Shown here piece by piece: positions 34,800-44,623 of a stretch of 64,000 bases of DNA (the first letter of the stretch is position 1; each line of letters opens with the position of its first letter). Source of the DNA: Neurospora tetraspora (taxonomy: Eukaryota > Ascomycota > Sordariomycetes > Sordariales > Sordariaceae); the NCBI RefSeq assembly GCF_033439725.1, contig NW_026944386.1:3968001-4032000 (forward strand), written 5' to 3'. The position numbers and the translations under genes were made by a program. Under the pieces are notes generated by a model. The model was not told the origin of the DNA. It made no database searches and was given only the letters and a program-made list of their open reading frames with translations.

Positions 34800-35981
34800 A
34801 TGATCAACCCGACAACAATGCCCCACGACGAAATGCTCGAACACTCGCTCAAAGCGCAATCCCTCCTCCTCCCCAGCGCCGCCTCCCGCCGTGCTCTAAC
34901 CAACTTCTTCACCCGCGCCCTCTCCGCGTTCCAATCCTCCTCCGACTCGGCGCAAAAGTTGCAAGTCGTTTGCACAGCCCCTCCAGCAAGCAGAAGTCAT
35001 GCTTCAGCGTCCGCCGCTGCTCAAGCACAAGGGGAACCGTACCCCCAATCTCCAGCACCGATCCCACCGGCGAAGCGACCGCATACCCTGATCGTGCTAG
35101 ACTCGAGCTTCAACCCGCCTACGTTAGCGCATTTGCGGATGGCTACCTCGGCAGTAGAAGATACCATCAAGAAAAAGGGCAATGAAAAAGACATAACCGG
35201 CCTGCGACTCCTTCTCCTCCTAGCGGTCGTCAACGCCGACAAGGCGCCCAAGCCAGCGGCCTTCGACCAGCGACTAGCCATGATGTGGGCGTTCGCTCGT
35301 GACGTACAACGGGCGCTAAGGGGAGAAGAAGACGAATGTCCCGACGAGGTGTTGGCTTCCGGTCCGGGACCGAAGCCACACACCACCAACAATCCAGAGG
35401 CGGAACAAAAGCCGGGACAGCAAGGACCGGATATCAGCGTCGACATCGCACTAACATCTAAACCCTTCTTCCACGAAAAGAGCCGGGCAATCGCCGAGTC
35501 CGAGTTCTACAAACCACCGGCTGAAGGAGAAAAGGACACGATGGAACAAGTCATCCTAGCAGGCTACGACACGTTAATCCGCATCTTCGACCCAAAGTAC
35601 TACGGCCCTCCTGATCCGAGCCGGAAGGGGACGCCGATACAGCAAGCGCTTGATCCGTTCTTTTCGCGGGCCAAGTTAAGGGTGACGATGCGACCGGATG
35701 ATGAGTGGGGAAGCAAGCAGGAGCAGCTGGCGCATCTGGAGAGCTTGTTGAGCGAGGAGGGCCTGGCGAAAATGGGCGGGAGTAAGGAGTGGAAGGATAG
35801 GATTGAGTTGGTGGAGGGGAGGAAGGATGGGGAGGAGATTGTGAGTAGTACTTATGCGAGGCAGGCGGCGGAGAGGGAGGAGTGGGGGAAGTTGACAAGG
35901 TTGGTGTCGCCTGGGGTTGGGAAGTGGATTGAGGGGGAGAGGTTGTATGTTGTTGATGTGAAGCCGGGGGATGTTGACTAG
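34800..35981 (+). CDS. Pof1/NMNAT-like nucleotidyltransferase
   Basis: A single exon encodes 393 residues (MINPTTMPHDEMLEHSLKAQ; Met 7 is an alternative start). At about residues 96-111 comes LIVLDSSFNPPTLAHLRMA, the cytidylyl/adenylyltransferase nucleotide-binding motif with TLAH in the place of HxGH. The closing signature SSTYARQAAERE (about 350-361) matches the ISSTxxR element. Between them are FDQRLAMMWAFARD and GYDTLIRIFDPKYYG, typical of NMN adenylyltransferase relatives. Yeast Pof1 has the same layout. The protein is likely cytoplasmic; it may make or handle NAD(P) precursors, but substrate choice is not visible. The first His of the HxGH motif is replaced by Thr, a known feature of part of the superfamily. 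Confidence 0.85.
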   Translation: MINPTTMPHDEMLEHSLKAQSLLLPSAASRRALTNFFTRALSAFQSSSDSAQKLQVVCTAPPASRSHASASAAAQAQGEPYPQSPAPIPPAKRPHTLIVLDSSFNPPTLAHLRMATSAVEDTIKKKGNEKDITGLRLLLLLAVVNADKAPKPAAFDQRLAMMWAFARDVQRALRGEEDECPDEVLASGPGPKPHTTNNPEAEQKPGQQGPDISVDIALTSKPFFHEKSRAIAESEFYKPPAEGEKDTMEQVILAGYDTLIRIFDPKYYGPPDPSRKGTPIQQALDPFFSRAKLRVTMRPDDEWGSKQEQLAHLESLLSEEGLAKMGGSKEWKDRIELVEGRKDGEEIVSSTYARQAAEREEWGKLTRLVSPGVGKWIEGERLYVVDVKPGDVD

Positions 35982-36559
35982 GCGTCTTGATGGTGGTCAG
36001 AGACATGATGGTAGACATGATGGTAGAATTGGCCCAGGTAGACCGACAATTTTCGTTGAAGATCGACCAGGCGTATCAGCCGCTGAGTTCCGAATAGCAT
36101 CCAGCGACGCCGGCGACCTCGCCATGTTTGCGCCATCACAGGCCCTTGATATGAATGCACTGGTGTTGTGTCGCAAAGTGCTTCTGCATATGAAGATGAC
36201 GGACATGAACGTCTCGGGAGGTCTCGAGGTTGGCCAAGGATTGCTCCAGAAGATGATGGACTCGCAGAGTGACATCCTCATCAAGACAAACAGACGCAGC
36301 ACTGTACTCTCCCATTACCGCCTTTACATCCCAAACTCCATGTTGTCGAGGTGTAGAACCTGGTGGCGCAAACGGCATCGTGAGAAATTTTGGCGGAGTG
36401 GCCTGGCAGAAACCATATGGTCCACCTTCTTTTGCACTTCTAGAACCCGGTCCGGCAGATTTTGTAAGGCTGACCCACCAAAAAGTCCCCTAGTGGACCG
36501 CAGTGGACCCCCAAATTTGCACATGTGCACAGACCAGCAGAGGGCATCTCTGGAGAGGG
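35982..36559. other. 3' region of the nucleotidyltransferase gene
   Basis: No gene with support. A 197-residue plus frame (35971-36564) overlaps the preceding gene's end and lacks any feature. Confidence 0.4.
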
Positions 36560-36566
36560 TATAAAA
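36560..36566 (+). promoter_or_regulatory. TATA-like box
   Basis: TATAAAA lies in a purine/pyrimidine-skewed stretch 56 bases before the ATG of a small spliced open frame, with a CT-rich initiator-like tract between. Confidence 0.4.
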
Positions 36567-36615
36567 TATCCTCCTCCCTGGCCCCAATTCGATTTTCTTT
36601 TTCTTTTTTTTCTTC

Positions 36616-36752
36616 ATGTCGACAATACTTCAGTGAGTCCCCCCCTACTATTGGGATCCAAACACTCTTCTGCAAGTAACAGTTGCTAACCACATTCACC
36701 CACCAACAGGAGAATCATTTCTATAGTATTTGTCCTCTTTTGTGTTCCCTAA
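36616..36752 (+). CDS. Possible spliced micro-ORF (19 residues)
   Basis: ATG at 36616 opens MSTILQ, interrupted by a textbook intron at 36633-36709 (GTGAGT, branch TTGCTAACC, acceptor CCAACAG) and closed by TAA at 36750-36752. The joined peptide is MSTILQRIISIVFVLFCVP, strongly hydrophobic. A further donor-like GTGAGG lies at 36805. The ordered set of TATA box, leader, start and intron suggests a transcribed unit. It could be a real micropeptide, an upstream ORF in a spliced leader reaching toward the protease gene at 38387, or a non-coding RNA. Confidence 0.25.
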
Positions 36753-38386
36753 AGGAGCCACAGATCCCACCCGGGTTGATGAACAATATCCTCGTTTCCC
36801 AACAGTGAGGTCCTTTTATTTACTCTCGCTCTGCCTGCAAAGGTGGCGGTTTCTCCGAAAGGAAAGACTGTACAGAGAGTGGCGATGATCTGTACCCCGA
36901 TTTTTTCTCGAGGTCTGCCTTCGGGCGCTTGGGCGGGGTGGGTTTCGATGGAAGTCTGACCGGCCTACATCACACTTTTTTTTTTCATTGTGCTCTTGGG
37001 CCTTTTGTGGCTTAGGACGCGAGGAAGAAATGGAATGCTTGCGACTTGCGACGGGGGTGTCTGCCAGTGAATGGTCTTGTGTGTTCCTGCAATGGCAAAG
37101 TTTGCGACAAAGTTTTGATGTGCCTTCACTTGGACGTTCACACTTTTTGCGCTGCCTGCCGGTTGGAAGTTCAGGTTTGCGATGCCGCCTGCAACTTTTT
37201 GTTATCTTCTCTGAGACGCCTGTCGCTTATCGCCAATGCCAAGCGTTCCGCTTCCATTGTCGATGGGCCTGCCGATTGGTCCTCTACCGAGCTTGGGATC
37301 CACCTTTCACTTCCTCTGACTGCACTGCAGTCCTTCAAGCTGGGCATTAAGTTGAAAACGACGCGCTTCTCTCTCTCTCTCTCTTTCTTAAACGTTCTAT
37401 CATCATTGCCACCAAGATGCCGTTGACGTTCAGCAGCCCCCAGCCCCAGCGGTAACTCACCACCACCAAGCTCGCATCTCCTCCTCGTTGGTGACACAAA
37501 GCACATCATTCCGAACCCTTTATTTACTTCTCGTCTATTTTCTTCTTCATCGTCATACTGCTTCAGTGGCAGAGAGCATCCAAGCTGGATACCTTTGCAA
37601 CGTTGCTTCAATCTTCATGCTTGAGCCTCAGGACGCTCGGTCCCAGGATTTTCCAATTCCGACGGTACCTGGTTCGTGACACCAAAGCATACTTCGGCTC
37701 TTGCGCGGATGCAGTGTTAAAGTAAAAGCTGTGTCGTGTCGCCTTGGACTTGGGACTCCACAAACCTCATCTTCCTCCTTCCTCGCTCTTTCCTTTTCGT
37801 CGTGCATTCTCCGGGTCCCGTGCGGGTGAGCTCTGGTTGGCCACGAGCAGGGTAGAAGAGAGCAGATTTCTCAAACCACGAGAACCTTTTGTTCCTCTTG
37901 CATCAAAACATCATCCAAACTGCCATTAACTCTCCTACACTTTGAACAGCTTAACCTTGCATTCACATCTCCTCGATATTTTCCGTGTCTTACAGCATTC
38001 ACCGCCCCCATGGTCGGGTCTCCTACATCTAGGACTGCAACATGAATTCCCTTCGCGCACTCCGACAACCACGGTCGGGTCCATCTCCATCTACCTCAAA
38101 CTCCGTGTTTCTCGTGTTCTCAAAGAAACATCATGATCCTCGCTGCGACGAGAAGCTTAAGTTCCCGAGCAGTAATTTCGCTGCTCAGCCTCTGTCGTCA
38201 CCTATGCGGCTACTTTCCGAATGCTTTCTTCCTTTCCATGTCAATGTTCCTCCCCAGGGGCATAAAAGGGTAGCCATAACCAGTTCAACTGGACTTTCTT
38301 GACCAGTAGCCAACCCCTTCAGTCAGTTGCATGCTTCCATCCTTCAAGGCGCCTTTACTGCGGTTTCCAGGAAGCATTCACTTGCA
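36753..38386. other. Intergenic/leader region before the subtilisin gene
   Basis: Contains a CT repeat (about 37368-37388) and many short frames with no support. The last 130 bases hold the probable core promoter of the downstream protease. Confidence 0.4.
38261..38268 (+). promoter_or_regulatory. TATA-like box of the subtilisin gene
   Basis: CATAAAAG lies 126 bases before the protease ATG at 38387, a usual distance for a fungal core promoter. Confidence 0.45.
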
Positions 38387-41300
38387 ATGCGTCTTTCAAG
38401 CTTCTTACTGCCTTTGTTGGCGGTGGGTGGTGAGGCCTTGAAAAAGTACATAATTGAGGTAGACCAGGTAAGAGACAAAGAACTCCATTTTAGTCAAAGT
38501 TTGTTGCCTTTAGGCTAACTTCCATCCTAGGGGGTAGACCTGGATGACCTCGCCAACAAGTTCAGCGTGAGCGCTGGTGGTCGGAGTGTCATCCGTCGCT
38601 TCGACAAAACATCAGACGTCTTCTTTGGTCTCTGTGTCGAAACAGACGATATGAACATCGATGATCTCCCTAACTTCCCAGGCATTCTACGGGCCTGGCC
38701 TGTCGGTAGAGCTACTCTCCACGCCGCTCGAGCGGCCAGCCCAGTCGGCAATATTGTTTCTGATGGCAACTACTCGGTCCACAGCTTGACTGGTGTCGAC
38801 AAGCTGCATGCAAAGGGCATCTACGGCAAGGGTGCCAAGGTGGCCGTTGTTGACACTGGGATAGACTACAAACATCATGCGGTACGGTCCTTTCTTTCGC
38901 TTTCAGCGTTCCCTGAGATTAACAACGGCAGCTCGGTGGAGGATTCGGGCATGGATTCAAAGTCGCCGGTGGCACCGATCTTGTTGGAGATAACTGTAAG
39001 CACCAAAATGGCCATGCTACGGAAACGAGGCTACAATACAACTAACCGTGGCTTAGCCTGGCCGTTCCCGGACGATGACCCATTTGACTACCAGGGCCAC
39101 GGCACGCAAGTCGCCGGAGTGATTGCTGGCAAGACAGACTGGTTTAACGGTGTTGCCCCTGAGGCTACCTTGTACTCCTATAAAGTCTTTAGCAACGATG
39201 TAAGTCTACCCCCGCAAATCGGGTTGCACTCTGTGCTAATTACTTTGCCACGTGTACAGTCCCAAGTAACGGACGAGGACATAATCATCGACGCCTTCCT
39301 GCAAGCTTACAAGGATGGGGTGAGTCTCTTGTCATCACTCAGCTCTATCGTACCTGACTTACACCACATCAGGCGGATATCATTACCTCCAGTATTGGTG
39401 GTGAAGGCGGTTGGTCAGGCGGTGCCTGGGCAACGATTGCTTCACGTCTGGTCGACCGAGGCGTCCTTGTCACTATCTCCGCTGGAAACGAGGGCTACAA
39501 GGGCCCATTCCTTGCCAGCTCGGGATCATCGGGCAAGAACGTCATCGCAGTAGCCTCCACAGAACCCAGTGTGGCACCCGCGTGGCCGTTCAAGGCAACC
39601 TTTACCCACGGCGGCAATTCAACCACCATACAGCTGGGGTACCTCATCGATGACCTTTTTGACCAACCTTGGGGGCAGGATCTAACGGATGACCTACCCA
39701 TCATTCCTCTCTCACTGAACGTCAACGACACTGCTGACGCCTGTGAACCGTTGCCCGAGCATACTCCTGACCTCTCCGCTGGCATCTTATTGATTCGTTG
39801 GGGAGGATGCGACTCGTCGGTCAAGCAGGAAAACGCAGAAAAGGCTGGCGCCAAGCGTGTCCTCTTCTATAGCGATGATGCAGGGCCTGTCTGGTGGCTC
39901 AGCGTTACTAGCAACCCTCCCGCTGCCTTAATCGAAGCCAAAACGGGCGAGGCCATGGTCGCCACTGTTGCTGCGGGAGGCAAAGTAACTGCAAAGTTTG
40001 CCGTTACCAACGACACCACTTGGAGGGTTGGGTTTTACAGCTCTGCAGGCGGTATCCCATCCGGTTTCTCGAGCTGGGGCGGTACGAATGAGCTTGAGAT
40101 CAAACCCGATGTTGCCGCTCCCGGCGGCAATATCTACACCACCGATATCAATGAGCCATGGACTTTCCAGTCGGGAACATCCATGGCCTGCGCCTACGTG
40201 GCTGGCATCGCGGCCCTGTACATAGGCGAGCATGGCGGCCGGAGCGTCCACGGTCCTGGGATTGCCAAAGCCCTTGCAAACCGCATCATCTCCAGCGGCG
40301 CGGCCGTCCCATGGCAAGTCGACAACCCCGTTGGCAACCCAATCGACTACGGCTTCTGGGCTCCCGTCCCTCAAGTTGGCACCGGCCTGGTCAATGCCGC
40401 AAAGGTGCTTGACTACACCACCTCTCTAACCTGGGAAAAGTTCCACCTCAACGACACCGCCAACTTTCAAGCGCATCACTCCGTCACCATCACCAACAAT
40501 GGCCCCAAATCCGCAACCTATTCATTTGCCCTCCAGCCCGCCGGTGCCTTCAATGCTCAATCCGATTACGATCCCGAGTACCTCTCCACTTTTACAGATT
40601 ATATCTCCCCTTACCCCCTTGTCCCCAGAGTTCAGCTCCCTCAGAATGTTACCATCGCCCCTGGACATTCCAAAACCGTCCACATCAAGTTCCAGCCTCC
40701 TTCACCAACCTCATACAACGCGACGAAGCTTCCTATCTACAGCGGGAAGGTTCTGATCAATTCCAACGAGAACGAAGACCTCTCTATCCCCTACTACGGT
40801 GCCGCCTTCTCACTTCGTTTCGCTTTCAAGGACCACATGTTTATCTACGGCCCCTTCCAAGCCGCCGGACCAGACAGAGAAGATATTGACACTTACCATA
40901 CCTATGACTTCAATCTTTCTTTAGCCGCACAATCGTACCCCACGGTTGCCGTAGATTTGCGGTTTCCCACGAAGACGCTTAGATGGGACATCTTTGAGGC
41001 CGACTGGACCGAGGCGCAGTGGAACGCTTCGGCGCCCTACCCCCCTACAGGGGACAACGGGTATGTTGGCAGTGTGGCGTTCTGGTCCTATAGCGATTTG
41101 GTGTGGCGGTTTGACCCAGATAATAGGGATTTACCCGGGTATTGGGACACGATAAGTTTCCCGTTGACGGTTGGGTCGGGCCTCAACAGGGGAAATGCTC
41201 GAGATAGGTTTTCTACGTGGTTCATGTGGTTTGGGAAGTTGGTTGGGGGAAGTTACATTCGTCCGGGGAAATATCGGTGAGCTTTCTTCCTCCTTTTTTC

Positions 41301-41519
41301 TGTTCTTTCTTTTCGGCGTCGAGCAGGTTTATGAGACTTTTACCAGTTTTGTAGCCTGGCTATCCCTGCTGGATTTCTCATGTTCACTAACATTCCATCT
41401 CCCCGACTAGCTTCCGCTTCGCCGCCCAGATCCCTTTCACGGATCCTTCACACTCGGACAGCTGGGATGTTTGGAAAACACCAGTCATTACGATTCTTGA
41501 CTATGACCGGCATATCTAG
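38387..41519 (+). CDS. Secreted subtilisin-like serine protease (S8)
   Basis: Seven exons: 38387-38467, 38532-38881, 38932-38995, 39057-39199, 39260-39319, 39373-41276 and 41411-41519, about 900 residues. MRLSSFLLPLLAVGGEAL is a signal peptide, followed by a propeptide-like KKYIIEVDQ. The catalytic triad is complete: Asp in KVAVVDTGIDY, His in YQGHGTQVAGVIAGK, Ser in FQSGTSMACAYVAGIAALYI; the oxyanion Asn is in ISAGNEGYKGPF. A PA-type insert (about 39600-40000) and an Fn3-like C-terminal region follow, as in the large Vpr/PoSl-like fungal subtilases. Many NxS/T sites fit an extracellular enzyme. Oddity: the exon 1/exon 2 junction as read is one base out of phase, while all other junctions fit. 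A phase-correct donor (GTGAGG, 38430) would drop the propeptide start. Confidence 0.88.
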
Positions 41520-41901
41520 GACGCAAGCCCGTTTTTTGTGGCACTCTGCGACCTGGTTCAAAACCGGTTTATTTGTTACTTTACATCTTGAGCCTGAGGG
41601 CTGGACAAGAGTTGTCAAAAAATTTGCATTGGCCTCAGAGAGATCAGTCGGAGTAGATCTGTACAGGTATTGAACGCGCGGTATTGATCCGTCGTATCAG
41701 CCTTGCTGACATTGTAGTCGCATTGGAGTGAGGGGTAACGGGTTAGTATGACCCAGAAGACACAACTTATAGGTTGAATTATTCTCATTCAAGACTGCAT
41801 GATCTCGAAGTCTAACTTCTGTCGTTATCGCCCTTTTTTCAGCACCTTCGACTCTTTGATCGCGGTCCGGATTCCCCAATTTTCTCAACGACGCTACAAA
41901 A
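41520..41901. other. Intergenic between protease and HET pseudogene
   Basis: No gene seen in these 380 bases. Confidence 0.5.
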
Positions 41902-44129
41902 ATGGCGCCCAAACTCTGTAGAGTGTGTCGGTCTATCCCGTCCTCTTTCTGGACCCAAGACATCAGCAAAACCTCCGGCTTGGATCCCGACAACGAACCT
42001 CCGTCTGATTGTCCCCGAGCCAAGCTGCAATTGCATTGGTGCATTGAGGAGATGGCAGATAGAGGGTGTCAGCTATGCCAGGTTTTCCTATCTCCTCCTA
42101 TCTCGCTGCTCCGGTTTCTGGCCCTCACGCTCAACCCCGAAGTGGCCAGAAGCACCGTAGTAGAGCTATCGAGAGTAAAACCCAACACCAACAGCAGCGG
42201 TGAATGTGACGAATTGTCATTGCGTATCGGAGAGAGAGCAATATCCTCTGGCTCGCGCTGCTTCCGAGTTCCTTCTTTCTGGAGTAAGTCTCTGTGTTCG
42301 TATATGCAATCAACCCAGGTGGTGTCTGACATATGCTACTTGTTCTTCTAGCGCGTCTACCACCTATGTCAAAGAACGAGCCCATGGACAATCTTGCTCT
42401 CATGAAGCTTTGGATTGAGAATTGCAGGAAGAACCATGTCAAATGCTCGGAGAATCTCGCTCGGTTCTTACCCACCCGGCTCCTCGATATTCGTGCATTC
42501 GAACATCAAGGAAGCCAGGACCTCAAACTGGTGTGTTTGAGCCCCAGCGATTATGGTTCTGGCCAGAAGGATGTTCCAAGCTATGTCACTCTCAGCCATT
42601 GCTGGGGACCGCCGGAGAAGCGACCGGTTACTACAACCAAAGCCAATTTACAGGAGAGGATGACCCGAATACGCTATGACGAGCTCCCAAACACGTTCAG
42701 AGACGCTGCACGTATCACTCGAGAACTGGACCCTAGCCTTCGGTACCTATGGATCGACTCCCTTTGCATCGTCCAAGACGACACGGAAGACTGGGCAAGG
42801 GAAGCCTCTCTGATGGCTCACGTATACAGCCAAAGCTTCGTCACCTTGGCCGCTCTCAGTTCTTCCGACAGCAGCCAGGGGTGTAACATCGTGGACAACA
42901 TCCAGGAGAAAGTCGGCACCATGATTGATCTCGACTTGAAACACCATGATACCAATGAGTCCGCAAGAATTCGCGTGACGCAGTACAAACCCCAGCCCTG
43001 GAGCAAGCACTACGCCGATTACGGCTACAGCTTCTTCACCACCAAGCAGATCCCTCTTCGATGGCGGGCTTGGGTCCTCCAGGAACGGGAGCTTTCCAGG
43101 AGAAGCATTCACTTTGGCGCTGAGCAATTGCTCTGAGAGTGTCAGGAGCTGAAAGCTACGGCGCAGTTACCGTGGCTTAATGCCGAGCAGACTATGCCCT
43201 CAATACAGAGTCGATTTATGCGATCCGCATCCGACCAGATCCAGACCGATAACCCTTTGGCCACCACGATGAAACATCGCTGGTTCTTGCTCGCTGAGGA
43301 TTACTCCGTTCGGCAACTAACCCAGGAAACGGATAAGCTGCCCGCGCTATCAGGCGTCGCGCAATCGTACCAACGGCACTTTGGACCAGAAGCGGTCTAT
43401 ATGGCCGGGACATGGAGTACCCACCTGCCTGACGCCCTGCTGTGGATGACACGACAACCGAGCGATGATTCCTTTGCTGTCAGGGCGTCGACGTAGATAG
43501 CGCCCAGTTGGTCCTGGACTTCAGTTAGGACGGCTATTTCTTACAGTAGTTTGCGTCTCAAAGACGTCCCTTCCGCCGTCGCTGATACCTCCAGTATCAC
43601 CCCAAAGCCATGCCATCCAGCAGACAAGGTCTTAGCCGGCCTCAAAGTGGCAGAAATGAAAGGCACCCCCAAATACCCCGACCCCTACGGCGCCCTCATC
43701 TCCGACGGCTCCCACCTTCTCCTAACAGGCGCCCGTCTCGTCAAAATCGATGGTTTCGCCCCACCGCTCACTCGCTACGGCGATCAAGATATGGCAATGA
43801 ACGATTTAGCGATACTAAGAGGGGGAGAGATGGTGGGGGTGCTTCATCCCGATGTCCGGAGCGATTTGGACATAGAGCGATACAATGCAAGCACGGACAA
43901 AGTCGGGCTGGTCTGCCTTGCTCTCATGGGAGAACCTGAAAGGGGAGAGACGGAACGACCTAGTCTTTATCATGATTTGAATGTGAAGAATGGTGAGCTG
44001 GTTATGGGACTTGTGCTTAGGAGACGTGAGAATGGGGAGGATGGGGAGTATGAGAGGGTTGGGTTGGCGAGGTGGATGAGGTTGGAGATGTTTAGGGAGG
44101 TGGGGGAGGGGGTTGTTAAATTGGTTTGA
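41902..44129 (+). pseudogene. HET-domain gene, broken
   Basis: ATG at 41902 (MAPKLCRVCRSIPSSFW) opens an N-terminal Cys-rich lead. A normal intron (about 42284-42351, GTAAGT to TTCTAG) is followed by LMKLWIENCRKNHVKCSE and the HET core: YVTLSHCWG, LRYLWIDSLCIVQDD, HVYSQSFVTLAALSS and RAWVLQERELSRRSIHFG. Coding similarity then runs to the C-terminal region near 44.1 kb (YPDPYGALISDGSHLLLTGA). About two or three breaks interrupt it after the HET core. The first part alone could still yield a truncated product holding the whole HET domain. It lies head-to-tail with the intact HET gene at 44624; the two share the same domain order but are clearly divergent. Confidence 0.75.
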
Positions 44130-44623
44130 TGTTGATGGGTGAGTGTTTGGGTGGAAGAATGTCTCTACCTTCCGGGAGCAAGATCAGAGTCTGAGGTTGC
44201 TGATCGACGGATTGCATTGATACTCTACCTCTGCTCACGAATCATGGCGTTCAAATGCCCGCTGGTCATGATGATCGCGTGTTGGATGGACGTGTGAGCG
44301 CGGCCCGACGGAATGGATTCGCAAGCACCAACGAGCTCTAATCGCAATATAATATGTGTCTTTCTTTTTGCAACTCCGGAGATGGGAGTGTCGACAATTG
44401 AAATCAACGAGAGAGCGACGCCGCATCATAATTGCATCCTCGGCTTACCCTCAATACGCTTGGCACGGTGTAAGCAAAAGATTTCCAGAAGGATCTAATC
44501 CTATCGCAGTATAGCTCCTGGTAGCCGATACTACCATGTGGCTTTATGTCAGAAAATATCCCGCAATAGCGTGCGTCATCATCCCCCTCATCCCCCAAGC
44601 TGTTTTCGATACAACTTACGATC
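44130..44623. other. Intergenic between two HET genes
   Basis: Promoter region of the intact HET gene. No other feature seen. Confidence 0.45.
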
